Source: Ancylothrix sp036704045 (GTDB lineage Bacteria > Cyanobacteriota > Cyanobacteriia > Cyanobacteriales > Oscillatoriaceae). From it: 64,000 nucleotides of DNA. A program made the position numbers and the translations under genes. The notes beneath the pieces were generated by a model. The model had not been told where the DNA came from, did not search any database, and saw only the letters and a list, made by a program, of their open reading frames with translations. Shown piece after piece: positions 35,270 to 43,187 of the stretch (the first letter of the stretch is position 1; every line of letters starts with the position of its first letter). The stretch lies in contig DATNQM010000053.1 in assembly GCA_036704045.1 (NCBI GenBank), forward strand, positions 186,001 to 250,000, read 5' to 3'.

Positions 35270-35839
35270 ATGTCTATTCGATTGTATGTAGGAAATTTGC
35301 CCAAAGAAATTGAGCGCAAAGAACTGCAAGATGTGTTTGCGGAGATGGGAGACGCGGTAACAACCAAAGTCATCACAGATCGCAAAACCGGTAAATGTCG
35401 GGGTTTTGGTTTTGTTACCGTCAAAACCGATGAAGAAGCCGACCAGCTAATCGAAAAATATAACGGGTTTATGTTTAAAGAAAACCCGTTAAAAATCGAA
35501 AAAGCTTTGCCTCGGACAAAGGGTAAAGGCGATAAACCCGAAAAAGCAGCCGGTGAGGAAGAAGTTTCAGCCACTGGTGAAAACCAAGAACCTCGTCAAA
35601 CACCGGCACCTGTCACCAAAGCCAGCGGCGGCGAACGCGAACCTCGTGGCGACCGCGAACCTCGTGGCGACCGCGAATCTCGTGGCGGACGTCGTTCTAA
35701 CAAGTCTCGTCGGGGCAGCGAACGTACTAGCACCACCACCAGTTCCAGCAATCAATCTGAAGCAGTCCAACCCGATCCTCGCTGGGCTTCTGAGTTAGAA
35801 AAGCTAAAGCAAATGCTTGCCGCTCAAACCAATCCCTAA
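35270..35839 (+). CDS. RNA-binding protein with one RRM and a Gly/Arg-rich tail
   Basis: The start at 35270 follows a GGAGGT site by eight bases and gives 189 residues; longer in-frame starts lack such a site. One RRM covers 1-80, with RNP2 LYVGNL and RNP1 CRGFGFVTV intact. The tail is glutamate-, arginine- and glycine-rich, with a six-residue motif EPRGDR repeated three times, and ends in a short helix (WASELEKLKQMLAAQ). Cyanobacterial Rbp proteins of this kind bind single-stranded RNA; some are cold-induced and others help locate mRNAs at thylakoids. The tail helix is unusual and may mediate interactions. Confidence 0.93.
   Translation: MSIRLYVGNLPKEIERKELQDVFAEMGDAVTTKVITDRKTGKCRGFGFVTVKTDEEADQLIEKYNGFMFKENPLKIEKALPRTKGKGDKPEKAAGEEEVSATGENQEPRQTPAPVTKASGGEREPRGDREPRGDRESRGGRRSNKSRRGSERTSTTTSSSNQSEAVQPDPRWASELEKLKQMLAAQTNP
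35633..35686 (+). repeat. Three 18-bp tandem repeats in the RRM gene
   Basis: Units 35633-35650, 35651-35668 and 35669-35686 differ by one base each and encode EREPRG, DREPRG and DRESRG. They fall in the disordered tail of the RNA-binding protein. In-frame repeats of this size can expand or shrink by slippage, changing tail length between strains. Confidence 0.85.
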
Positions 35840-35898
35840 CCTTCTTTATTTTATGCCAAGGATAACGGGCGACTTGCTCTGCAATTTAAATAAGCCGC

Positions 35899-35932
35899 AA
35901 GCGCCCAGTTATTATTGGGGCTTCGGGTTTTT
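35899..35932 (+). terminator. Probable terminator after the RRM gene
   Basis: AAGCGCCC (35899-35906) pairs with GGGGCTT (35917-35923) with one bulged base, followed by CGGGTTTTT. It lies about 60 bases after the stop codon. The end of the convergent hypothetical gene overlaps its T-run. Confidence 0.5.
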
Positions 35933-36335
35933 AGTTTGAAGTTGCTGTTAGTAAGGGTACTTTTAACCAATTTTGGAGATAGGTTTTCACTTGTTTACAA
36001 AATTCTTGGCGTTGGTTATTTTTATCGGTGCGAACCGGCTTACGATTTTCATCGAGCGTCCAGCCATAATCACTACTTAATCTTAGGTTGCCTTGCCAGT
36101 CTGAAATAGATAGCATTAGCTGCGGTGAAGGGCTGTTATCACATTCTTTGACAACAAAAACATAGTTAAAGGTGTTTTGACTAGCTGCTGCGATGGTTGA
36201 AGGTTCTCCACATTCTTTTTCCAGGCGTTCTCGCACTTGTTCTGCTAAGCCTGGTGTTGTTATGTCTTCGAGAGTTCTCACTGCTAATGTGAGTGCAAAA
36301 TAAAATTCTTCTATGGGTACAAATTCAAGCTGCAT
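35931..36335 (-). CDS. Hypothetical protein, 134 residues
   Basis: This is a cytosolic protein with a helical N-terminal half (EFYFALTLAVRTLEDI, GLAEQVRERLEKEC) and a more beta-rich centre (FNYVFVVKECD, LMLSISDWQGNLRL), ending in a helix (RQEFCKQVKTYLQNWLK). I do not recognise a family. It converges with the RNA-binding protein gene. Balanced composition and an ATG start support it as a gene; nothing indicates function. Confidence 0.68.
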   Translation of the reverse strand: MQLEFVPIEEFYFALTLAVRTLEDITTPGLAEQVRERLEKECGEPSTIAAASQNTFNYVFVVKECDNSPSPQLMLSISDWQGNLRLSSDYGWTLDENRKPVRTDKNNQRQEFCKQVKTYLQNWLKVPLLTATSN

Positions 36336-36521
36336 TGGTTGTTTTTAGGCAGTTATTGGGCATCTTGGTTATTTTCTCATCATTTGTTGCTTCGGCGAGT
36401 GGGGTAGGGGAAATGAGGAGTATTTTTTAACCTCATAATTTTGGTAGATAGATGCGGATAGGTTTTTTGAGTTTTCCTAGTTTATTTTTTCTCTTGTCTA
36501 GCTAGGGTTAAGTATGGGTTT

Positions 36522-37589
36522 TTAAGAAGCTTGGGAAAATGGAAATTCCCACAATTGAGTAGCTTCTTTTTTCAGGGTTCGTTCCGGTCTTCCTAAGCCA
36601 AATCCTTGTCCATAGTCTACTCCTAAATCTCGGCATAAGTTAATATCTGCTTGGCTTTCTAGTCCTTCGGCTAAGACTAATATGCCTTCTTCATGGGCAG
36701 AGTGGAGTAAGCTTTTGATGATGGTTTGTTTAAGGGGATGTTGTGAGCATCCATCAATTAATCGACGGTCAAGTTTAACTAAGTCTGGGCGAAATTCCAT
36801 CACATAATGATCGATGGAAACACAGCCGCATAAGTCATCGACGGCTATGCCAAATCCCCAATCGCGCAAACGTTTAATAATAACTGGTAAGTTTGGGCAA
36901 CTCGCTAAGACTTCTACTTCTGTTAATTCAAAAACTATTTTTTCTGGTTGTAATCCTAAGTCTAGGACTTGTTGGTAATTGTGTTCTAGGGATTGGGGAT
37001 TGCGGATGATTGCATTGGGGAGAATGTTAATAAAAAAAGTATCATTTGTTTTAAGGGCTGCGATAGATTCTATGCAACTGGTGCGAGCTAGTTCATCAAA
37101 TTCGCAAGTTAGCTGGGTTGAAATTGCTGCATCTATTAATTCTTTGCCGCTTACAATTTGTCCTTGTTCTGTTGTTGTGCGTGCTAGACATTCATGGGAA
37201 ATAATTTTCCCAGATTTTAAATCAACAATAGGTTGGTATTTGAAAAATAAGTTTTTTTGGATTAGTAATTTTAAAAACCAAGCGTTTCGTACTGAAAGGG
37301 TAATTGTGCTTAACGGTTTGGCTTGGAGAAACTCCACCAACATTCCTCTATCTTCTAGGGGCAATCGAGTTAACAAAAACCTCGAATTATCTTGACTTAT
37401 TTGGGGTAAATTTTCACTTATTTCTGTAAAAATTTCTGGTAATTGAGATCGATGTACTTCTTGATAAACAAGTTGGGGAAGACTAGGAATTGTTTTAAAT
37501 CCTAAGCTACATAGTTGGTCGCTGGTTTCAATGTCTTGAGGTTGAATAATTAGTTTCTGTCTTTGAAGGTGAGAGGTGATGGGAGACAC
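36522..37589 (-). CDS. EAL domain protein (cyclic di-GMP phosphodiesterase family)
   Basis: The 355-residue protein begins at GTG. Residues 1-110 are a helical region without clear homology and the EAL domain covers about 115-345. Catalytic positions are mostly kept: ECLAR in place of EALLR, N in FFINILPNAI, E in FELTE, the DD pair in VAVDD, K in LVKLDRR, E in VLAEGLES and Q in YGQGFGLGRP. Loop 6, normally DFGTGYSSL, reads DLCGCVSID, which may weaken dimer formation and catalysis. It could hydrolyse or merely sense cyclic di-GMP. No GGDEF partner is adjacent. Confidence 0.88.
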   Translation of the reverse strand: MSPITSHLQRQKLIIQPQDIETSDQLCSLGFKTIPSLPQLVYQEVHRSQLPEIFTEISENLPQISQDNSRFLLTRLPLEDRGMLVEFLQAKPLSTITLSVRNAWFLKLLIQKNLFFKYQPIVDLKSGKIISHECLARTTTEQGQIVSGKELIDAAISTQLTCEFDELARTSCIESIAALKTNDTFFINILPNAIIRNPQSLEHNYQQVLDLGLQPEKIVFELTEVEVLASCPNLPVIIKRLRDWGFGIAVDDLCGCVSIDHYVMEFRPDLVKLDRRLIDGCSQHPLKQTIIKSLLHSAHEEGILVLAEGLESQADINLCRDLGVDYGQGFGLGRPERTLKKEATQLWEFPFSQAS

Positions 37590-38007
37590 AGCCGGTTACT
37601 TCCTAAAAATATGACGAAATGTAAAGTGGCTAGTAATAGCATAAAGCGATTCACCGGCCCTAAGCAATGCTTTAATGAAAAACTATCAAGCAATGTAGAT
37701 GTACTAAATTACCTTTGAAGAAAGCTTACAAACTTTAAATCGATAGTAAAGATAATATTTAAAATTCTCTGACTTTGAAAATCTTACAAAAGATAGATTT
37801 TGTTTAGGAAATCAACAAAACCTGAATAAAAGCAAATTAAATAAACGTATCCGTGCTAGGTGTGCAACGGCTGACTATAAAGGAAATTGAATAATAATTT
37901 TGAGTAATAAAAGGAACACTTTAATGCTGGATTCCTAACAGCAGATGGGCAGGGATTTATGGGTGGCTGGATAAATTATAGCCCATCAATCGCCTGCTTT
38001 CATTTGA
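37590..38007. other. Intergenic region, no gene seen
   Basis: About 420 AT-rich bases lie between the start of the EAL gene and the stop of phytoene synthase. No hairpin with a T-run, no coding frame over 60 codons and no repeat stood out. It must hold the EAL promoter on the minus strand. Confidence 0.5.
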
Positions 38008-38940
38008 TTAAAGCACTTGTGCTCGTAACCAAGCCACCGGCAAATAAAGTAATTTCCGAGATTTTTTTACAAAAGCTCGTTGACTGAAAACATCATAATC
38101 GTTGCTTTCAATGACATCTAAAATTTGCCGATAAAGCATCAGTGCTGACCAAACCGGCCAGCGAGCATCTGAAGAAAGCCGACTTACCCCAGACTCAGCC
38201 AGCACAAAAAACTGACGCGCACGTTTAATTTGGAAACGCATCAACTCGCGCCAGCGCTCATCGACCACACCCTGCAATAGCTCTTCTTCGGTGTAGTCAA
38301 ACTGGGCCAAATCTTGAAGGGGTAAATAAATGCGACCACGCTGTATATCTTCTCCGACATCTCGGAGGATATTGGTTAGTTGGTTAGCAATTCCCAGGGC
38401 TACCGCTTCCTCGGTTGGGTTTGCATCAAGAGGCATATTGCCATCCCAAGGGGCTGTGCGGGCCGGTGGAGCAATTCCCATCACCGGCATTGACATCAGG
38501 CCAACGGTACCAGCCACCCGGTAACAGTACAAATAAAGGTCATCAAAAGTCTCATAGCGACAGCGGTATAAATCCATCCGTTGACCGGCAATCATATCCC
38601 GAAACGGTTGAATATCCAACTTAAAGCGCTCAAGCGTATCTGCAAGCGCCACATCGGTATCCTCAATAGGGCGGCCAGCAAAAATTGATTCTAGCTGTGC
38701 TTCCCATTGGTCGAGAGTTTCAGGGGTTGTGAGGCGGGCGCGGGGGCCATCCACCAACTCATCGGTCCGGCGACACCAGGCATAAATAGCCCAGATTGCC
38801 CGCCGTTTTGCCTCTGGCATCAACAGCGTACCTAAATAAAAAGTCTTGGCGTAAGTCGCCGTGATCTGTCGGCAGAGTTCGTAGGCGGACTCAGGGGAAG
38901 CCAACGTTGTCATGCGGGGGAAAGGTGGCAGTTGCAGCAT
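38008..38940 (-). CDS. crtB: Phytoene synthase
   Basis: This enzyme condenses two geranylgeranyl diphosphates to 15-cis-phytoene, the first step of carotenoid synthesis. The start at 38940 (MLQLPPFPRM) gives 310 residues, the family length; the frame is open for 38 more codons upstream but that part is not protein-like. The two aspartate-rich motifs are present (DELVD near 65 and DVGED near 202), as are the YAKTFYLGTLLMP and YCYRVAGTVGLMSMPVMG blocks. It lies downstream of phytoene desaturase in the same direction, the standard cyanobacterial pair. It acts at membranes. Confidence 0.97.
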   Translation of the reverse strand: MLQLPPFPRMTTLASPESAYELCRQITATYAKTFYLGTLLMPEAKRRAIWAIYAWCRRTDELVDGPRARLTTPETLDQWEAQLESIFAGRPIEDTDVALADTLERFKLDIQPFRDMIAGQRMDLYRCRYETFDDLYLYCYRVAGTVGLMSMPVMGIAPPARTAPWDGNMPLDANPTEEAVALGIANQLTNILRDVGEDIQRGRIYLPLQDLAQFDYTEEELLQGVVDERWRELMRFQIKRARQFFVLAESGVSRLSSDARWPVWSALMLYRQILDVIESNDYDVFSQRAFVKKSRKLLYLPVAWLRAQVL

Positions 38941-39071
38941 TGGTAGCGGCGCGTCAAGAACGTCGTATTCGGTATTTCGAGGGCATTTTTTGGCAGGGGG
39001 TGGCTTTGGGGTTGTATTAAGCCTGATCTCATAAATGAGGATTGGCGCAGCCACTCAGAGCAAGTAAGCTG

Positions 39072-40490
39072 TTAACGAACTGACACTGCTGTTGCAGCTT
39101 CCGGCTGGTGACTAGCGCTAGGTTGGCTGTTGATTGCCTGTGCTGTCAGCTTACCAGAAAGTACAGCCCCTTCCATACTGGCTAGATAACGCTGCATTGT
39201 GAAATCTCCTGTGAGGTAGAAATTTGCAATGGGTGTTACCTGAGTGGGTCGGCATTCCTGACGCCCCGGAGTTGCTTTGTACACCGAACGGGGTGTTTTA
39301 ACAACATGATATTTCAGTAAGCTCGCCGGCTGATCACCGCAGAAGTGTTCGGGGAAAAGTTTTTCTAGTTCCGCCATTGTTGCTGCGACAATTTCCTCAT
39401 CTGATTTGCTGATCCATTCGGCTGCCGGTGCGAGTACCAACTCTAACATCGACCGCTCAGGGTCAGCATAGCCCCGGCAAGTGTTGCTCATATCAGCATA
39501 AACGCTGAGCAGGGGCGAGCGAGAAAATAGCAAGTGATCAATTTCTGTAAGTTTACGGTCAAACCACAAATGCAGGTTAATTACCGGTACTCCTTCTAAG
39601 CCGTCTAGTTTTTTGAAATAGTCCATTTGTCGCCAAGACTGGGGCAACATGACTTTGAGGGGGTCCACCGGCATTGCAGATACATATAAATCTGCTTCTA
39701 GGGTATAGTCGGCAGCCCCATCTAATCCCCGGATCAGGAAACCACGCACTGTTCCGTCATCGTTTAATAAAAATTCTTTGACCGGCGCATTGAGTCGCAC
39801 TTCTCCACCTCTGGCTGTAATGTAATCAACCATTGGCTGGCAGAGTCTTTCTGGTGGTGCCCCGTCTAAAAAGGCCATTTTTGAGCCATTTTTTTCTTGC
39901 AAAAAGCGATTGAGGGCCGTTAAAACGACTGTGGCTGAAATTTCATCAGGGTTGATAAAGTTCAGCGCTTTTGCCATTGCAATAAATACTTCTTTTTCTA
40001 CTCTGGGGGGGATGTTTTGTTTTTGCATCCATTCTGACCAAGAGTATTTGTCCATTTCTTCGACGTATTTTTGGCCCTGAAGCATGGCTGGGATTAATCC
40101 GATGCCAAAGCGTATTTTTTCTGGCCAAGTCAGCATATCGTTGTTGCTTAAAATGGCCGTTACTCCGTTAAAGGGGGCCGGAATATCGGGGAAGTCAAAC
40201 CGGGAATAGGTTCCGGGGTTTGATGGCTGATTGAAAATCATTGTGTGTTCTTTCCATTGCAGCCGGTCTTCGATGTCTAACTCTTTAAACATTTGAAGCA
40301 TATTCGGATAGGCACCGAAGAAGATGTGCAGGCCGGTTTCGTACCAGTCTCCGTCTTCGTCTTGCCACGCTGCTACTTTACCCCCCAGCACGTCCCGCCG
40401 TTCCAAGACAATCGGCGTATGACCGGCATCTGTGAGGTATTTGGCGCATGATAGTCCAGCTAAGCCCGCTCCGGCGATCAGAACTCGCAT
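39072..40490 (-). CDS. pds: 15-cis-phytoene desaturase (plant/cyanobacterial type)
   Basis: This FAD enzyme converts phytoene to zeta-carotene with plastoquinone as acceptor. The true start is probably the ATG at 40490 (MRVLIAGAGLAGLSCAKYL, 472 residues); 25 upstream in-frame codons do not look conserved. The Rossmann motif GAGLAGLSCAKYL is followed by VLERRDVLGGK and ETGLHIFFGAYPN, and the C-terminus holds FYLTGDFTMQRYLASMEGAV. This is CrtP/Pds, not bacterial CrtI. Its product feeds later desaturases encoded elsewhere. crtB follows 131 bases downstream. Confidence 0.97.
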   Translation of the reverse strand: MRVLIAGAGLAGLSCAKYLTDAGHTPIVLERRDVLGGKVAAWQDEDGDWYETGLHIFFGAYPNMLQMFKELDIEDRLQWKEHTMIFNQPSNPGTYSRFDFPDIPAPFNGVTAILSNNDMLTWPEKIRFGIGLIPAMLQGQKYVEEMDKYSWSEWMQKQNIPPRVEKEVFIAMAKALNFINPDEISATVVLTALNRFLQEKNGSKMAFLDGAPPERLCQPMVDYITARGGEVRLNAPVKEFLLNDDGTVRGFLIRGLDGAADYTLEADLYVSAMPVDPLKVMLPQSWRQMDYFKKLDGLEGVPVINLHLWFDRKLTEIDHLLFSRSPLLSVYADMSNTCRGYADPERSMLELVLAPAAEWISKSDEEIVAATMAELEKLFPEHFCGDQPASLLKYHVVKTPRSVYKATPGRQECRPTQVTPIANFYLTGDFTMQRYLASMEGAVLSGKLTAQAINSQPSASHQPEAATAVSVR

Positions 40491-41111
40491 TGATGGTATT
40501 GTCCTGTAGGATTCTTTAGATTTTCTTAAGGTATTTTCTACCCAAAACTCATTATACCTTTGCAATCCGTTACATTTACCCTTTGTCTGCGGATTGTTCA
40601 GTTTCTTTGATCCTAAAGTTGGTACATTTTCAATGCTCTGGGCCTTTTTGAAGGTAATTTTTAAAAAGTGAAAAACTTTTAAAATATCTTTAAAAAGCTT
40701 ATTAAGTTATCATTTATAATAAAAACAACAAAAAAATAACTTTTTGAGATTTACTTTTGCCTTGGATTGGATGGGGTGCCCTAAAGAGTGTAATTCTAGC
40801 TATTGCTTTGAGTCACACTGCTCTGGTAGCAATAGTTAGGATGAAGCTGTGCTCAATTGCATCTGCAACAAAAGAACAGCCACAGTACAAGTACCAGTAC
40901 AACTACAGTGCCAGAGTCAACAGTGAATACCATTTTGCTTTGTCAAACAAGATGATAGATATCACAAGCCTAAATGGTATTAACCAACAGGCTTATAAAA
41001 ATCTAAAATCTAAAATTCAACCAGGGTATTAGGTGGGATCAGGTTGTCTTAGGCTTAGGAAACACCAGCATTTGAACAGGGTGGTTTCAACCAGCAAGCA
41101 GGGAGGATCAA
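40491..41111. other. Intergenic region between pds and the response regulator
   Basis: About 620 bases of divergent promoter space. TATAAT at 40715-40720 is a -10 candidate in the plus direction but lacks a -35 box. A 91-codon plus frame (40757-41032) opens with TTG, has no ribosome binding site and has repetitive Q/Y/N content, so it is not called. The response regulator has a good GGGAGGA site at 41100-41106. Confidence 0.5.
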
Positions 41112-41480
41112 ATGAGTACAGTTTTAATTGTGGATGACAGTGTAACATTACGTTCTGCCGTTTCAGACCTTCTTAGGCAAAATGGCATTAAGGTTATTGA
41201 GGCATCAGACGGTTTGGAAGCGAAACAGCAACTTCAAAATACTATACCGGATTTAGTAATTATGGATATTGTGATGCCTAACATGAATGGTTATGAGTTA
41301 TGCAGGTGGTTAAAAAACCAACCTAATACCCACAACATTCCTGTCGTGATGTGTACTAGTAAAAGTGAGGATTTTGACCGTTACTGGGGTATGAAACAAG
41401 GTGCAGATGCTTATATTGCTAAACCTTTTCGCCCTAATGAATTACTGGCTACGGTGAAACAACTTTTACAAGGATCTTAA
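41112..41480 (+). CDS. CheY/PilH-like single-domain response regulator
   Basis: The 122-residue receiver has the acidic pair DD (8-9), phospho-acceptor D in LVIMDIVMPNMNGYEL, T in VVMCTSKSEDFDRYWGM and K in AYIAKPFRPNELL. The extended SKSEDFDRYWGMKQGAD region is typical of PilH/PixH-type regulators that act with CheA-like kinases on type IV pilus motility. No kinase or methyl-accepting gene is adjacent. The pilus role is inferred from that signature. Confidence 0.9.
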   Translation: MSTVLIVDDSVTLRSAVSDLLRQNGIKVIEASDGLEAKQQLQNTIPDLVIMDIVMPNMNGYELCRWLKNQPNTHNIPVVMCTSKSEDFDRYWGMKQGADAYIAKPFRPNELLATVKQLLQGS

Positions 41481-41500
41481 AATTGGTTAATTATCAATTT

Positions 41501-41806
41501 TTAAATATCAATTAATTGATAACGCCTAATATCTGGGGGCATTTCTACTAAATTTTCGCATTTAGCCAGGGCTTTTTGAATATGGGCTGAGGCTAAATGC
41601 GCCTGCAAATCTGCCTCACTTTCCCACTCTTCGACAAATACAAATTCTGTGGGATTGGTTTGATTTTGCATTAAGTCATAAAATATACAGCCGGTTTCTT
41701 TTCTGGTCGGTTCTAATAATTCTATTAAGAGGGTTTTTAACTCCTCAATTTTATCCGATAGTGCTAAAACTTTCGCTACAACTCGAACTTTTGATTTGTT
41801 GTTCAT
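41501..41806 (-). CDS. Antibiotic biosynthesis monooxygenase (YgiN-like) domain protein
   Basis: This small cytosolic protein of 101 residues has the ferredoxin-like ABM pattern: VRVVAKVLALSDKIEELKTL, then LLEPTRKETGCIFYDLMQNQ, then FVFVEEWESEADLQAHLAS and HIQKAL. Relatives oxidise quinols or polyketides without cofactors, and many are uncharacterised. The gene is monocistronic and convergent with the response regulator gene. Confidence 0.87.
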   Translation of the reverse strand: MNNKSKVRVVAKVLALSDKIEELKTLLIELLEPTRKETGCIFYDLMQNQTNPTEFVFVEEWESEADLQAHLASAHIQKALAKCENLVEMPPDIRRYQLIDI

Positions 41807-42028
41807 TATTGGTAATAAATAATTTGTAATTTATAATTATAAACTTTTAGCTACCATTTATAAATAACTAAAAACTCAAATTTCCCAGGATTTAAAAATA
41901 AAAATTTTAATGTTGTGCTTGCTAGTTAGGATCGGCCAAAAGAAAATTAAAAGCCTTCTTAACTTGACGTTAATCTGAAATTAATCTTAAAATCACATTA
42001 ATCGCTCGGTTTACCGGAGTATCCCGCT

Positions 42029-42589
42029 ATGACTCAAGAAACTAACTTGCTGTTTTTCCGTGCTGATGACTGGGTGACAATTATTTTTCGGTTGGGGGTG
42101 GCGGTTTTAATTGGGGGTGCCATTGGCTGGAACCGGCAGCAACCGAGTAGACCGGCAGGACTGCGGACTTATATGATTGTCAGTGTGGGGGCGGCTATGT
42201 TTGTGATGCTTCCTCTACAAGCGGGTATTGATCTTAATGCTACAAATGCGCTGAGTCGTGCTGTTCAAGGAATAGCAACAGGGGTAGGATTTATAGGTGC
42301 GGGGATTATTTTACAGCAGCCCAAAGATAACAGAAAACCACAGGTAAAGGGTCTTACTTCGGCGGCGGCGTTGTGGTTAACAGCCGGTTTGGGAACGGCG
42401 GCGGGATGCGGTTTGTGGCGGATAAGTTTAGTAGGGACTTTGACGACTCTGCTGATTTTAAGTGGTGTCAAAAAACTTAAACAAACTCCTATTTATCGTT
42501 TGCGGGTTTACAATAAAGACCCTGGTAAAAAATCCAATTCAGGAAATACAAAAAAAGGCAATTCTAATTCTATTAAAGAGGAAGAGTAG
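42029..42589 (+). CDS. MgtC/SapB family membrane protein
   Basis: The 186-residue protein has four or five membrane spans. The family signature is clear: LGVAVLIGGAIGWNRQQPSR, AGLRTYMIVSVGAAMFVMLP, then GIATGVGFIGAGIILQQ and LTSAAALWLTAGLGTAAGCG. MgtC proteins are linked to growth at low magnesium and to membrane potential or ATP synthase control; the exact role varies. The tail is short, charged and lysine-rich, without the ACT-like domain of larger members. A 10-bp palindrome lies 50 bases downstream. Confidence 0.92.
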   Translation: MTQETNLLFFRADDWVTIIFRLGVAVLIGGAIGWNRQQPSRPAGLRTYMIVSVGAAMFVMLPLQAGIDLNATNALSRAVQGIATGVGFIGAGIILQQPKDNRKPQVKGLTSAAALWLTAGLGTAAGCGLWRISLVGTLTTLLILSGVKKLKQTPIYRLRVYNKDPGKKSNSGNTKKGNSNSIKEEE

Positions 42590-42639
42590 TTTAAAGTTTT
42601 CCAATGACGGCTAAAGTATGGGAGAGGTATAGAACGGGC

Positions 42640-42662
42640 CGGTCAAAATGGCATTTTGACCG
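42640..42662. terminator. Perfect 10-bp inverted repeat between convergent genes
   Basis: CGGTCAAAAT (42640-42649) and ATTTTGACCG (42653-42662) are perfect inverted copies with a three-base loop. The hairpin lies between the MgtC gene and the convergent nuclease-like gene. No T-run follows, so it would be a weak or factor-aided terminator; it could also be a protein-binding site. Confidence 0.4.
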
Positions 42663-42752
42663 TCTCCAAACCTAACTTCTGATTCGTAATTTTGAAAACA
42701 TAAATAAAATCCGATTATTTTCAGATACACTATTATAAAATTTTAATTTTAA

Positions 42753-43184
42753 CTATTCTAATGCTGTACTAAGATCATAAGTCTCTTTTATATTCTTAAG
42801 ATAAAACGAAGAATTATACTTTGTCTTAAAATTTTTGGCTATTTTCTGGATATCTGACGCCGTTTTTGGACAGCGAGTAGAGACGATAAAACACAATTTT
42901 CTGATTTTTTTTGGGTTATCGGAAAGTAATTCTATCGTCGATTCTAGTTGTTCTATAGCCTTAGGAATATCTGTTCCTTTCAATTCTACATATATTTCCA
43001 CCTGATAATCAGGAATAAGGACATAATCACATTTTTGTGATTCTTCTTTAATCACACACCCATCAACTTTAATCTTTCGTACCGGAGCTTGATTTGGATT
43101 TTCAAAAATCATTTTACTTTTATTCTCTTTCAAGACAATGATTTTATTTGTCGTTAATTCCTCACAGTTGGGAAATTCTTTCAT
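42753..43184 (-). CDS. PD-(D/E)xK nuclease-like protein paired with an ABC-type ATPase
   Basis: The 143-residue protein shows a restriction-endonuclease-like core: strand VRKIKVDGCVI, then D53 in KCDYVLIPDY, then E67-x-K69 in VEIYVELKG, a helix with Q79 (IPKAIEQLESTIELL), and strand KLCFIVST. D53, E67 and K69 are the expected metal-binding and catalytic residues. It starts three bases after the stop of the ATPase gene, so the two are one transcript. Paired ATPase and nuclease genes of this kind are often phage-defence modules. The nuclease call rests on motif reading; I do not recognise a named family. Confidence 0.65.
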   Translation of the reverse strand: MKEFPNCEELTTNKIIVLKENKSKMIFENPNQAPVRKIKVDGCVIKEESQKCDYVLIPDYQVEIYVELKGTDIPKAIEQLESTIELLSDNPKKIRKLCFIVSTRCPKTASDIQKIAKNFKTKYNSSFYLKNIKETYDLSTALE

Positions 43185-43187
43185 AAA

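Noticed and set aside
40757..41032. 91-codon plus-strand frame upstream of the response regulator
   Set aside because: TTG start without a ribosome binding site, and repetitive Q/Y/N content typical of non-coding AT-rich DNA.
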